Positions 12,926 to 26,562 are shown, counted from the stretch's first letter. The stretch is DNA of 64,000 nucleotides from Temnothorax longispinosus (GCF_030848805.1 NC_092362.1:3844001-3908000), one strand, 5' to 3'. Notes: generated by a model not told the origin, from the sequence alone. Numbers and translations are program-made.

Positions 12926-15900
12926 CACACGCATACACAGGGGTATCGCAAACACGCGCCAATCCACGAGGGAGCTTGGGAGCACGTATAAAACATAGAC
13001 ACGAATGGCGAGCGAGGCTAAAACAGTTAACTAAGGCCGCTAATCGTACTACTTCTTAAATATACGAGTAAGCTAAAACTATGTATGTCGTCGTAGACTT
13101 TAAGCGCGAACGTTAGAGACTCGTCGCAGATTTCGGGAGTGAATTTTCATCGTCACGGTTTGGGAACGAAGCCGAGTTTTTAGCGGGCCGTCCTAGTATC
13201 GCGTATTTGCTGATGGAGCCTTAGTTTCCAATTGTCTTCGCGAGACGCGTTCGACTGGGGGCCCGTTCGTTCTCGCGACCTCGGAACCTAGTCCGTTGCG
13301 GGGTACACGAGGCCGCTGGCCACCGGCTCAGGAATATGCGTCGCGTTCTCCGGTATAAGTGAGCACAACCCACGCTCGTTCTTCCTTCCCTGTCCCCCGT
13401 GTAATTCTCTCTTCTCGCAATCTGCTTCTCCCCGTCTATCTCGCTTCGACGTCGCGATCGCTTCCTCGCCATCCCCCGCCATTCGGTAAATCGACGAGGG
13501 AGTGCAAACGGACCACGACGACAACTCGTCGTGACCGCTAGTTGTAATTTCGCCGTTCGACACGACGTTCAGGGCGACCGATGTCAATTCTTTCAGGTAC
13601 GCTTACGCGCTGTTACACGAGAGCGACTGAAAATGCGCATTTTTGTCCTTTTTTCTTTGGCGTAATGAAACTTCACGAGCCATCGAATCTTTCATCGCGC
13701 AATCGCACACGTCCTCGCGAGAGATCTGTCTCTCACGCGGTTATCATCCCGTGCCTCTCTACCCGGCCACTACTTCGATCGACTTATCCGGGACCAATCG
13801 TTCCTTATCACCCCGAAGAACAGTGCGTTTCCTATTGTTATGCTACGCGACACGTGAGAAATCATTTGGATATGCGAACACGCGGTTCGAATTACAGCGA
13901 AGTGTATTATTTCCCTCGAAGGCACGGTTTCCTTCCTCATTCTCGCTTTTTCTCCCCTCTCCCTCTTTCTCGGAAAGCACACAAGCCCGCCTTGGACCAA
14001 CGACACGCGAGATGACGAGCGTACGGGAGAACGAGGCTTTTCTGCACCGCGTTTTATGATGTGAACGACGAATTTTAACGATGGGGAAGCAACTTTATAT
14101 TCTAGAACATTAGAAACTCTACGTGTAACGAGCTTAACTTAGTGCGCTGAAATATACTTTGTAACACGAAGTTTCCAATTTTCAAAGAGTCTTTTCTTTT
14201 ATAAAGCAAATGAGATACTACGTTCGTTAAACGAGCGCGTGTCTTTACGCAGATTGGGATCCAACGGTTTATCTATATACTGTTCGCTGTCGTTGAGAAA
14301 AGCGGGACGATACGGATATAACATGACTTCGTGCTTTTCCCAGGCACACCTCGCGTTCGCCGGGTGATTAGGAGTTATCTCACTCTTATTCTTCAAACTC
14401 TGATCTAACATTCTTAAAATGCGTACTCTCTCTTAAGCACTTGCTTCAATAAATACTTGTTTATATACATTGCCGCGTTTTCATAAAAAATTTTATTTTC
14501 TTTGTCCTCTACTTATTTTGCTTTGAAAAAGTAGATTTGAGAAAATTGTGCGGACATGTGTGTAAAAGATAACAGTAGATTCTTGGGCTATATTTATTTT
14601 CAGGCTCGATAGGATCTTGAATATCCTTCTACCAATATTCGTACATCTTTTTAAGTACAGTTGATTAAAACGTAAATTTCAAAATATTACAGGAAAGATT
14701 ATTTAATATCGATTTTCGCAGTTGCTCGTTGCCGAAACTTTTTTCATGTGTTTTAGCATATTCGTTCAATCTTTTGATTATCCCCAACGTTTTACTTCCA
14801 CCGAATCTAAATTGAAATTATTCCTGAATTTGGAAGCATAACCGAAACATCATCGACATCTTACAAAATTATTAATAACGCTTTAGTATGCGAAGTATTA
14901 GAAACGTTGCGTAAAAAAACGTCGATTCGTGGCGACTATAAGGTATTTTCTTTTCATTTACTTCTCACGTTCAACGCTAATGCGAGCGACACGGGAAGAT
15001 AAAGAATCGATAGTCATCAAGATTACATCTGCAATGCGAAGAAATAGAAGATAGATTTTTTTTTTTTAATTTTTAACGAAAATTTAGAGCAAGCGATAAT
15101 AAGTAACGCGAAGAGCGAGAGTTCAATAATAGTTATGGATAAAGTGTAGTGATATTTCGCAGTTTTACTAATTGTAAGTTATATTTTTATTTAGTCTTAA
15201 ATATTTTCGAAACGTACATCGACTGAACGAGCTTTACGAAATAGTCATAAACGATGAAAAGACCATGCGTCACGAATCGACCGTAGAAGTCTTATAATTC
15301 TTTGCGTTAGAGAGTGTACAAAAACGTATCGAAAAACCATAAATGCTAGAGTGAGGAACGCGTAAATAACAATGCAAGTAGGGCTTGTGGTACGTAGCGC
15401 TTACGAGATGCTAAATAGCGGTTTGAGAAGATTCGCATATAGCGTAGTTTTATATAGCGAGCCATCTTAAGCGAATAAGGGAATGGATATATACATAATG
15501 ATTATATATGATTATCTCTAACGCGTACTTATTAGAACTCTAAACGCACTAGAATCCTTTGTGTCATGAGGGAAGAATTTATACACGTCACACTGGTCAC
15601 GCAACTCACAGCGCTAAAAGTGCATCATACTCTCTTACATACTCGATATATACATATATAATTATGTACATAATATATGTACATGTGTGTATATATACAT
15701 GTATCGAGTTTGTGTACATATATAGATATAGATAAATAGCACACTTTTGAGATATGAATAATACGCTAGCCCGAGAGAACTCGACGAAGAACAAGCGTGA
15801 AAAACTCGGCAGTACGACAAAGCGCGGAACTGCAGAGAAAAAGTGGATGTGCGTGTATGCGACGTACGCATGTGTAATGAACGAGAGCGAAACGGAGAAT

Positions 15901-18344
15901 GTGACAGTAGGCGAGAGAGCACGACGTTAAAAGGTTACTCTTGCAGACAAAACATATTTTAAATAACTAATCGCCAAAAGACAAGTTTTTAACTTTAATC
16001 TCGTAGCGCGTAAGGTCAAGACATAATTTGACATATATAATATATATATATATAATATAATGATTGAAAGTCGACTCTAAAATTAAATTTAAATCGAGAA
16101 CACACGGGAAGGTATAAGAGGTTCTTGCCAATGGCCACGTGCATCTAAGATAACACTCAACACAAGGCACTCGAGTTACGATGGATCTTTAAAATCGGAG
16201 GAAACGAACGGGTGACGAGAAACGCGAATGATGAAGCACTCGAAAATCGGCTGTCCCGAAGATTCTCGTCGATCGATATAAAGCCCACAATTCGGATATA
16301 TTCTTCTCGTCCTAATTCTAAAATCTTTGTGTAATTCCGTAAAGCATCGCATTCACAGTTTTATCATTCGCGACGATATTGAGTATTTTGCGCGCAGCAG
16401 AGACTAGAAGGCCGATGGACGTAGACGAATCTCGAGAGGTTTTCTTTCTCTCTCTTTTTAAGACCAGACAAAAATGTTTATTTATTAACCGTTATATTTT
16501 TCGTGACTCTTTATGCCGATTCGAAGTTAAAAGAATTGAATTTAACGAAAACTGTTAATAAATGTCATTTTTCTACCAAGTGGACGTTCACCGGACATCC
16601 GTTGCTATATGGGTGAAAAATAATATGTAAACTAGAACCGGCAATTGTGTGAGAGGTTGCGTATCAGGGAAAAATCTAGAGTTGAAATTTTTCGTGGAGA
16701 GCGAACACATTTTTTCTCTAACGCGTTTGAGTTAACTGCAGAGAAGGATAATAATAACGTTTCGTTATCGGGAACGATCTGTTCCCGACGCTATGCCAAT
16801 GACACTTACTTATAGGTAGCACGCGAGAATAGAACGCTACATATTTTCTATTCGTCATCAATGACCTGCGAGACTGTTTGATAAAGGCTTATTAGCCAGT
16901 ACGAGCGACACAGTTTCCGCTTTTCGTTTGAGGTCTCGTTTCGATTAACGTGAGGGTAAGAATAATTGTGCCAACATCGATTCTTCCAAATTTATCGCCG
17001 TTTCGAGCACATATGTCGCGTCGTGCGCGAACAGTAAGATAATGTTATGCACGTCGGTCGATGCGCTTCGAAGCATGACGTACGGTGTTCTCATATTTTC
17101 TCTCTCGACACGATACACAACCACTCGTTCGTGTCACCACGTATCTTACGATCGAATTCCCCTCTAATTTTTTATTTAATTCCGTCGAAATAATTTATCC
17201 GCACGTCCGAGACGAGAGTGCAATTTGATCAGGATTAGAATCGCGATCGATACTTTTTTTCTCGCAAGTCGACTCGGAGGGGCAAGACTGAGAGAACAAA
17301 ACTGGGCTGGGATCGGGTGAAATTATAATGCACCACTTCGGCGCCTGCTCGGAATGCAACAGTTGGCTAACAAGTGGCCTCTTTCGCACGAGATGCCGGC
17401 ATGATAACGCGCGCGAACGGCCGACGAAATAAAATACGACGCGCTTTCGAAATGATACCCCTGGTCCAAGTTTTCCAATCGACAGTGTTCATTGTATTTG
17501 TCGAAAATTTCGAGTTATTATTCGGTCATTAATCCAAACCGCGATGAAATCGTCAAAGTCGACGTTAATGTTCTTATTCCGAATGGCAGTTGCGTCATAA
17601 ATGATACTATAATCTAGAAAAAAAATGACAAAACAAGTCTTTCTTGGGGAAACTCATTTTATACTAAGGCGAGTTTGTACTTACTTTGCTTAACGATTTG
17701 AAAGTCAGTTCTCACAGTGGCGTCTCTCTTATGAAGAGATAGCACGAGGATAAACATAAAAAATCGGAATTAATATTATGTCAAGTAAAAATATAAAATG
17801 GTTTTAAGAGCATACTTTCAAGCTTGTCTCGACTATATGCGCTCTTTTATATTCCAGAAGTGCGAATTTCAACAATCTTGAAAACGTAAACTGACGGGAG
17901 TCACGTGGAAGGGAAGCCGCGAAGTTTTGCATGGTCCGCGATAGAAAATCGACGCGACAAGAAACGCGTTTTCCTCCTTAGAATCTCGCTCTTAATTTTT
18001 CGTTGCAGTTTCGGGCGACATTGGTCGGCACATGATACGCGCACTCTCCAATCGATTAAAACGATTCCCGATCGATGCTAAAGCATGCCGCAACGCTGTG
18101 ATCCTACGATTTTAATAAACGCAACTATCTTCGAAAGCTGTCCTCGAAATGTTTACCATATTACCGGTTGCGCGATTACTCTATCGAGTTCCAAAGGTAT
18201 CTCTAGTCGAATGTTTAGTAAAGCTGTATACTTACAATAGTTACAATTAGTACAGTGATTGTTTGTCGCGATTATTTGCTCGATTACATTTATACCGATT
18301 GTACTTATTACGTTGGCTTATAGGTTCCCGCATTTCTCGTAACA

Positions 18345-18566
18345 ATGCGCTTTTGCTGTTTACTTGAGATGTTATATATACTGTTGCGAATACTATACTT
18401 GTTAAATGACTCCGTATTAAGCGAACCAACGACAGTTGCCCCTGGCGAGTTGCCCGTTGCCGAAGAACGGAATTATTTCAGGCCCAGATTGTACCGTCCA
18501 GGCGAGAATAGTAGTTCTCAAACATCGGTGATCGTTCCAGCAAATGGTTTATCTATCTACATGTAA
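18345..18566 (+). CDS. Possible small secreted-peptide ORF (73 aa), unproven
   Basis: An ATG-initiated frame of 73 codons lies inside the presumed bru3 3' UTR. The first 26 or so residues are strongly hydrophobic with an N-terminal Arg and Cys pair, like a signal peptide (MRFCCLLEMLYILLRILYLL). They end near a Ser-Glu that could be a cleavage site. The remainder is polar and proline-rich (EPTTVAPGELPVAEERNYF, then RPRLYRPGENSS). No dibasic processing sites flank an amidation glycine, so it does not match a neuropeptide precursor I know. It could equally be a chance frame in a UTR. No family is recognised. Confidence 0.2.
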   Translation: MRFCCLLEMLYILLRILYLLNDSVLSEPTTVAPGELPVAEERNYFRPRLYRPGENSSSQTSVIVPANGLSIYM

Positions 18567-20496
18567 TTTATTTTATCACAATTTTAAAAAATTTCGATAG
18601 CAAGTGCTCAAATAAGCTAAATATCATACGTTAAAATAATGTTTATATGCCATACAAAACAAATTATAAATTAATTCGATATCTATTGAATTCTAAATAT
18701 TTCTGACATTTAAATTTATTTTTATATTAACCGGCATTTCACTTTATTGGATTAATATTTGACCACGTCGATGGATGAACCATTATCAGGACGAACGGAC
18801 AACGCGAGTAAAATGTGTAACGATTCCTCGCACGCGTTAGTCGTTTATCGTTATCGACGGGTCATGCCGCCAAGGCTCAAAAAAGCGATCGGCAACGATC
18901 GATCCAGCAATTGTCGTTCGTTATATAGGAGACATGTAAGTCTAATCGTACGAATCACGATGGTGCGCGTCTCGCGTCACGCGCACCGCGAGACTGACTT
19001 TAACGCTCGCTTGCAGGAATTTCGAAAACAGTGCAATTACGACTTAAAAGTCTGCGGATCTAGTCAGAATGAGGGAATTGGGTGAAGGGCGCGCGGAATT
19101 TCTAGTGATCTCTAGTCAGGACACGTCGTTTTTGAGTCCATTCGTGAAAAATGTCGATCGTATCGGACATTATAGGCACGTCCGCGCGTGAGAGCAAATC
19201 TTTAAAAATAATTGCTATATATAAAAAATAAATAAATATATATATATATACACACATATAGTTTAGGTATCCTTACGAAAGTGCAAAGGAACAGCTAATA
19301 TATTGTGCGGCGGTCGGTGTGAAAAAGAGTGCGTCTTGCGTGATGACGGCCGGTGTTTTATCGAGACGGAACGTGAAGATACGACGTGAAGATACGCGAC
19401 ATATATTGTATAATACGGTCCATTACGCATGTCCCCCTTTTGTTTTTCTCACCGTGCTCACGGCTAAGAAAAATGGCGTTCGCAATTGCGTTATTATCCT
19501 GCTATATACCCTCCTCGCACGCGGCATGTCCGATCGACGATGTCGATATTACGATGGCGTTTCACTTGCGTTCTCGGATTTGGATTTGCTTTCGACCGCC
19601 GTAGATCACTCTGAGGACGATCCGACTGCATCCCGTACTCGAGGCTAAAAAGTGTAGAATTTTTTAACTGTACTTACGACTATATAACATCTAACCTGTA
19701 TATTTTTACATATTGAATATAGGAAAGCGAAAATTGAGAGTTGACGCGGAGAAGGCGCGGGTAAGAGTCGAGTATATATAAAAAAAAAAAGAAAAAGTAC
19801 GCGAATAGCATAAAGACACACGTACACACACATACACAGACTTAATATAAACTTGATAAAAATACGTATAACTCGTACACACGTACACATATATACATAT
19901 ACGCATCACTTGGGCGCGACACGATAAGTATCGTCGAGCCTTGAGGGAGAAAGATATTATACAGGTCGTAAGAGATGAGATCAGTTTTATTGTTGATTTC
20001 GGCGTGGCATACAATAAAATTTTGTAATCGGCGGCCCCGAGTCACGCGCTTTCGCGCTCGGGGCCCGAGAACGTTGCGTAGTATAATCAAACCCCGACGT
20101 AACAATGCGAGTTTTTTCCTCGATCGGACTCGGGGCGAATTTCGGGGCGGTCGGGATCGCCGGGGGTGTAAAACGAGCGTGATCGGGCATGAGAAATCAG
20201 CCGGATAATCGAAACCGAGAGATCCGCGTCTCTCGGCGATCCTGAGAATACGCCACGATACTCGCCGCAGTAAGTCGGAAGAAGATATCTGTACATAGGA
20301 AAACTACAACATAGCACAGGGTGTACGTACATGCCGGTGCACACGTAATGTCTTATATAGCGGAAGTACTAACTATGATAGTGTATGAAAATAATAAGAC
20401 GTTCGCGGAGCAGGCCAGGCGCTTGGTGATGGAGGTGCATCGCCCCTTTTCCCCTTCATGACGAATCTCGCCCTCGCAGGTACGACCCTCGAAATA

Positions 20497-20548
20497 AAAG
20501 AGAGAGAGAGAGAGAGAGAGAGGGAGGGAGGGAGAAAGAAAGAAAGAG
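20497..20548. repeat. GA-rich microsatellite
   Basis: AG dinucleotide run followed by GGGA and GAAA units. Confidence 0.9.
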
Positions 20549-22404
20549 AGACCGTGCCCTACGGCATAGTAATTGAAATAATTTACGATCGCTACGCTCG
20601 CATCTTCAAATCAGTTGACAAATCGGAATCGAAATGCCTAATACGGCGTGAAGAAAAAAAGAAAAGAAAGAAGGTGGGAAATAAGTAGCGAGAAGACATT
20701 TGGGAACGCTTCCAAATTGGATTCAAGTTGTTTTCTATTCCTATTGCTTAAAAATAACTCTCGCCGATGATAATGCAGGGGATGTGCATTAATAGTTTAA
20801 TTGATCTAGTCGAAATATATTATCATTCTATTATTCGGTTGTTTTGGCAATGTTTACGACAAGGCATAAGTTTTATACGTGCAACTATAGATTAGTTTTT
20901 TTATTTTAATACAGTAATATATTCTGCTGCAAAAAGATGTGTTAGAAGAGAGAGTTTTTTAGTTAGCAATGCTATGAAATAAACGCATTACAGTAACTAT
21001 TTATTACAAGCGAAACAGTATTAACATTTAACGATAATGCGTTACAAGCGAGTGAGCAAAATTTACGAGTTAAATCGATTGAATAGACGAGATGGTTGAT
21101 TTATTGCTATTACTATTAAGATTATTATTGTTTGAGTATTATAATATTATTATTATCAATGCTACGCTGTCGCTAATATCGCAAATATTATTGCAAATAT
21201 TAATATCCGGCCAATGGCGATTATTATAATTATTTTGTAACGAACTATAAAATCGGACGACTGGATCGGACGTAAAATATTTCAATTCATTCGTAAAGTT
21301 TAATGAATTCGTTTCGGTTGCGAGCGTATGCCGAGAGGACAAACGACCGATGCCACGTAGATCAAAAGTAATCGAATAGAACGGTAGTTGCGCAAGATGC
21401 GACAGAGCGTTATTAGCATATCAGCGTGTTGAGCTTAGAGAGGCGCGCGGAACAATGAGACCGCGCGCGGTAATAATATTACCAGTAGTATGTGTGCGTT
21501 CAGAGAGGAAACGAGAGAAAGAAAAGTACGTACAATAGCTTGCGGGTATTTCGGAGAAGTGAGAGACGTTGCAGCGAAAGTGCGTTCCTCGGTGTTAAAA
21601 ACGCGATGTCATCGACACTACTATAGATTGCTGGTTACTATCAGAAATATTGCGTTTATGTCGGATTATATCACGATAATAGGAACGAATGTATCGCTAT
21701 CGTTTCTACCGTCTCTTGAGATCACACTAATGCAACATATTAATGTTTGATTAGCAGTACTGTCGTCTCCATGCACTTTTCACAAAGTTCAACTATCCTT
21801 AGGATTCGAAGTCCTAAGCTGCATCGACTTGTAATATTACGCTACGTGCGAAAACGAGTCTAGATAGCAATCAAATACAAAAGTACGATATCGCACGCCA
21901 ACGGTACGTGCAGATGAATTGACAGACATTCCAGCATAGGTTTCGTATATTGCTGCGTGACGATATTGCAGTGTCGGTGGCATCGAATGCCGTGTATGCG
22001 AAGATGAAGTTGTAATTTTGTAGCGCGAAAAGCGAAAGGGGAACGCTTGTGTTCGACCGAAATCTCTCCGAAGATTCGCTGACGCTTTCAACGGCAGAAT
22101 TTTTCGTCAAAACGCACGAGAATCGCAATGTGATGTGTATATTAGTACATTTATGAATCATACGTTAGGAGAGGCGTATACACATATATATTGCAGATTA
22201 CGACGGATCACTCACCGCGCAGCGAATGTCGAGAAATTCTGCCGAGACGCCTGTAGAATAAAAAATAGTTATTCATAAAGTCACTCTATCGAGGGCGAGA
22301 GGTAAGATACGAGAGAAGAAGCGAGGGGCGCGATGCAGGAGTGGGAATAGCGTGCGAACGGAAGATACGCCATTTTGAATTATTATTTTCATAAGGAACG
22401 TGTA

Positions 22405-22456
22405 ATATAAAATATAATATATATAATATATATATATATATAAATATATATATCGA
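22405..22456. repeat. AT microsatellite
   Basis: ATATAATATATATA-type run in the presumed bru3 3' UTR. Confidence 0.85.
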
Positions 22457-23699
22457 TATGGACGAATTAACAGCATCATCGGGACTTATGATCGCGACGA
22501 TGATGATGGTTAATATATTATTATTATTGCTATTATTATGGTTATTGATTATGATTATTATGGAATGACGATTATTATTATAACGAGAAAAAGAAGCTAA
22601 TGCATTATATAAAGAAAATAAAAGTAATTACATTTAACACTTACGTTAGGAAGCTAGATACATACATTTGAGATGCAAGCGAGAAAATGGAGCAACCCAC
22701 GCGTTCGACGAGAAGTCTGTAAGTGTCATGAAAAAAAAAAAAAACTTAACGTCGTACATTTCTATATCATGGTAGAACACGGGGACGTATATAAAGGACT
22801 AATATTTTTTAGCGAACGTCGCGGATATCTGCTCTTCGTCAAAAATCATGGGATACGAAGTGGTCAAGTCTATATACGGGCAAAAGAAAGAAATCGTTAA
22901 ATATCATTGATAATCTGTATAAATCCGTCTTTTATATATATTTCTGTTAAGATGACATATATTACGTTAAATCGACCAAGAGTGAATTCTGAGATCGGCG
23001 TCGTGTCGAATCCAGAAGCCACGTATCGATGGACGGAGGAGAGGGTCTCCCGACGTTTGCATTTACGCGCCACGGACGTGTTCCCGTATTCAAACGTAAC
23101 TTTAACGATTTGTTTTCTCGATTCTTGTTTATCTTATGTAAAATGCCGAGCCGAAAGTACTGTACGACGTACCTTATCCCACTTGAAGCTCGCATACAGA
23201 TTACATAACTAGCTATTACGGACATGGCCATTAGCAGAGAAGTGTATCATTCAAGATAGTTTATCATTAAAGAAACGGTAATCATCATAGATATATTAAC
23301 GACATTATTTATATTATTACGCATATTATATATAAATAATTGATAACATACTAACCCCCTCTAGGGTGAAGTATTGTGAGGGGGAGAGGGAAATGGGTAA
23401 GGGGGAAAAAAAACTACGAAAGGGTCGCATCCATGTGGGCGCGACAGCGGCGGTGTGTCGTTTTTTTTCGGAGTGTCGTCACCGATACGAGAGTGAAAAA
23501 AAAAAGATAATGAATAAACCGCCAATTACTTTAACTTCGACAGTACTATTATTTGTATATGCCGAACGATTATGCCGTTTTCAGCGCAACATATTTTGGC
23601 AATTCTCTTTGGTGATATGGTTCATAGCGATCGTGTTTCGGTGAGAAAGAGACTGAGCGAATGCGAGCGAGAAAACGAGAGAATGAGCGAACGAGCGTG

Positions 23700-23712
23700 T
23701 GAAAGAGAGAAA

Positions 23713-23762
<50 letters not shown>

Positions 23763-23785
23763 GAGAAAGAAAGAGAAAGAATAAA
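23700..23785. repeat. GA microsatellite
   Basis: About 20 uninterrupted GA units flanked by GAGGGAGA and GAAAGAAA variants. The Ser/Leu-rich and Arg/Glu-rich frames here are repeat artefacts. Confidence 0.95.
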
Positions 23786-23985
23786 TAGAGTGAGAGAAGA
23801 CGGAGACCGGAGAGAGGGAGAGAAAGAGGAATAGAAGAATAAACCAAACGAACAAAATAAAAATCAGAAGTTTCTATACTTTTTACGGAGATTGTTATAG
23901 TCTAAGCGCACACTGATCAAGGCATTCGTCGCTCGGCAAAAAAATATAATACAATTATTAATATAAAATTTATAACAGAAATAAA

Positions 23986-24024
23986 AATAAATGAAGTTAA
24001 TAAATATGTACACTGTATAATAAA
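23986..24024 (+). terminator. Cluster of three AATAAA polyadenylation signals, + strand
   Basis: AATAAA hexamers lie at 23986-23991, 23999-24004 and 24019-24024. This is the last such cluster on the + strand before the convergent RNF181 gene, so it is the best candidate for the distal end of the bru3 transcript. Confidence 0.55.
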
Positions 24025-24056
24025 CATTATTTCCTATTAATAATTCATGTCTCTTC

Positions 24057-24062
24057 TTTATT
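24057..24062 (-). terminator. AATAAA polyadenylation signal for the RNF181 gene
   Basis: TTTATT on the + strand reads AATAAA on the - strand, about 310 nt downstream of the RNF181 stop codon. Confidence 0.6.
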
Positions 24063-24373
24063 CAATCGTCTTTCGCACCACAAATTAGAGGTTGTTGAAA
24101 TCCTCGGCACAATATCGTATTTTAGATGTACAGTATATACAAAATATATATATGTTTTACATATTTGTTTTTTATATCTTTTTGATTACAAGACACTTTC
24201 TTTAATGAACAAGAAGTATAAATCATTACATTGATTATACAATCGCTGACTATCTTTCCGACTACCAGTAATTCAAGATTCTAACTTATGAATAATGTGA
24301 ATATTTTTAATTGTAGTGATATAATATCCTTAGCTTAAGATATGGAATGAAAGATAACTTTTCAATTAAATAT

Positions 24374-24959
24374 TTACGTAAACATAGAATTATGCAATGA
24401 TTCCAAGTCCTTCTCTCTTTCTACCGCTCGTTTCTTCTCTTTTCTGTACATTTCGTAGTCTTCATCGTCTGTTGGCAATTCGTATCGACAGAGCGGGCAC
24501 GAGTTAGTCTGAAAATGCAAAAGTTGTAAATTATACAAATAATTAAAATTGCTCGCAAGTCCTCGCACATTCCAATTCAAATGATTGTTATTATTTTAAT
24601 AATACCAATGCAGTTTTTATATAATTTTTTTCAATATTATTTTCCTCTAATACCTTCTCTAACCACGGTACGATACATTCTTGATGAAACACATGATGGC
24701 AGGGCATCGATTTCGCTTTACTGTCCGCTTCGAATTCCTTTAGGCAAACCGGACACTGCTTCGTCTCGCCGGATTCAATCTTAATCTCCGGTAAATTAGC
24801 CACCGCCTCCTTCGACGCTGGTGGTGGAAGTTCCGTGTCCTGTCCGACCAAGTCCCACATGCCAAAATCCCGCAGGAACCGTGCCATTTGAATCAGATGG
24901 TTCGGCGTCTCTCCGTCACCCAGAGGCGTCCAGCCCATCTCCGCAAAATAATCGGACAT
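24374..24959 (-). CDS. RNF181: E3 ubiquitin-protein ligase RNF181 homologue
   Basis: Two exons, 24654-24959 and 24374-24508, encode 146 residues (vertebrate RNF181 has about 153). The C-terminal RING-H2 finger has all eight ligands: C69, C72, C87, H89, H92, C95, C106 and C109. The intron (donor GTATTA, acceptor TTTTCAG) splits the finger after WLEK, before TNSCPLCRYELP. The end, LESLHNSMFT, matches the family's LENLHxxMYT. The protein transfers ubiquitin from an E2 enzyme to substrates. The start MSDYFAEMG was chosen because it aligns with the family N-terminus. The frame stays open upstream to a Met at 25121, but that part (HHDKGGHCMILPFYLQSKLA) has no counterpart I know and is probably 5' UTR. 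The gene is head-to-head with carboxypeptidase Q. Confidence 0.93.
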
Positions 24960-26562
24960 GTCGGAATCAAGGTCGGAATTGTTACAAGCGAGCTTGCTTT
25001 GCAGATAAAACGGCAAAATCATGCAATGTCCACCTTTATCGTGATGAATGATAACTTCACTTTTATCTTTGATATCGATGATCAGATCGTTCCGTGGACA
25101 TCGGTGGGCATCTTGCAACACGTAGAGTTATCACTGCACAACTGTGCGTAACCAGCGTAACGGTGCGCTATATGTCATTTACGTTTTACGTGTCTGTTAA
25201 ACCTCGACTCATAACGAAAACGTGAAGTCACAGTCTGCAGCACAGAACAGGAGGACGTTAGAAAGCAGTCGCTCAAGTGAACGTCGGAGCGGAGGTTGTC
25301 GCAACTAGATTGTACATTTGCTAGCGCAGTATTAATAATGTACGTATAAATCAATGTTTTGCGTTTTAAATTGATGGATATTAAGAGGTTTTAATGTGTG
25401 TGTGTTCAGTTGCGAAGAAAGGTTCACTAATTATTAAAAAAAAACACACTTTTTCCTTTTCATTCCTGAATAGCTTTGTTATAACCGTAGTCTGATAAAG
25501 TAACTCTCCGAACGACAATTTTCTTTATACCACGAATCTATATATCATATATACATGTATATTGATGTAGACCAGTTGTTTAACACCAATTTTTTTTCTT
25601 TTGTTAATTTACAATATTTGCATTTATAAATTTTGAATATAATTGTATTAAAATACGTCACTTTCACATATATTTTAAAAACCGTCCCAGAAGTGGACGA
25701 CTTTACAATCATTAATCATGAAGATAATTCTGAAACCTAATTTATCAACATTTATCATATATTCAACAATTGCTCAGGCAATCGTTAAACCCATCTCGAC
25801 GTCTGTCAATTAGTACTATTTCAGTACGGGAAGCAAAAACAACCTTCCTCGAATCTCGAAGTGTTTCGTTATAAGTTCGTATTTAACGTACATATTGTGA
25901 AAGACATACCTGGTAAGAATATTTTATTGAAAGTTGTGTAAAATAATCGGAAGTAATAAACATTAAAAATATAAATTACAATTTCAAAATTTTAATTTAG
26001 ATTAAAAATAGATATTTTAAAAATTAGATATTTTCTTTGTTAAATATAAGTTATACGTTGTATTTTTTTAAATAAAAATTTTTATTCTGTCAATACATGT
26101 AACGTGTTTGAAAAATTTATGTGTCACGTATTACATAGAGCGTTTTAAATATTTTAATTGTATTTGAAAAGTGTAATTTAAGTAATTATATTCAATATTA
26201 TATTTCTCTACAACGATAGAATATAATAATATGACGTCGCGAACGAAAACACAAGTCATTGCGCTAGCTATTATTTATATTCAAGTACACTACAACCGAG
26301 ATTCTTTGATAAACATTTATTGCCAAATCGGCCTGGAATTAATGACTTTCTTCTTGTATTCTAATATCGATCTGTCGAATTAGTTATATCGTGCAATTAT
26401 TGATTATCGTCCTACTTGGTGTTTATAATTATCGCAATCAGATATCGTAATTGATGAATTAGTGTTGCAACAGATTTTAATATTTAACATGTTCAATGTT
26501 TCCATAATAATTCTATAATAAATGTAACTTATATATATAATAATATGCAATATTCGTGGTAC
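24960..26562. promoter_or_regulatory. Divergent intergenic region between RNF181 (-) and carboxypeptidase Q (+)
   Basis: About 1.6 kb with no recognisable gene. A possible 5' UTR donor for the + gene, CCTG followed by GTAAGAAT, lies at 25912/25913. It pairs plausibly with the acceptor TGGTACAG ending at 26562. The rest is AT-rich and unannotated. No TATA box stands out. Confidence 0.45.

Larger units (their letters stand above)
6398..24030 (+). other. bru3: Probable very long bru3 3' UTR (about 17.6 kb)
   Basis: From the bru3 stop to the cluster of AATAAA signals at 23986-23991, 23999-24004 and 24019-24024 I find no convincing coding exon on either strand. The next gene, on the opposite strand, has its own AATAAA (24057-24062) just beyond this cluster, so the two 3' ends would meet tail to tail. 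Neural CELF genes are known for extended 3' UTRs. Earlier AATAAA motifs occur inside (for example near 14.45 and 20.98 kb), so shorter isoforms are likely. The stretch is rich in AT, GA and GT microsatellites and carries one foldback transposon. That this is a single transcribed unit is an inference; a separate lncRNA could occupy part of it. Confidence 0.5.

Noticed and set aside
18477..18500. FRPRL motif in the small ORF resembling a pyrokinin/PRX-amide core
   Set aside because: It is followed by Tyr-Arg, not by the Gly-Lys/Arg needed for amidation and cleavage.
23581..23855. Leu/Ser-rich and Arg/Glu-rich frames over the GA tract
   Set aside because: Microsatellite artefact.
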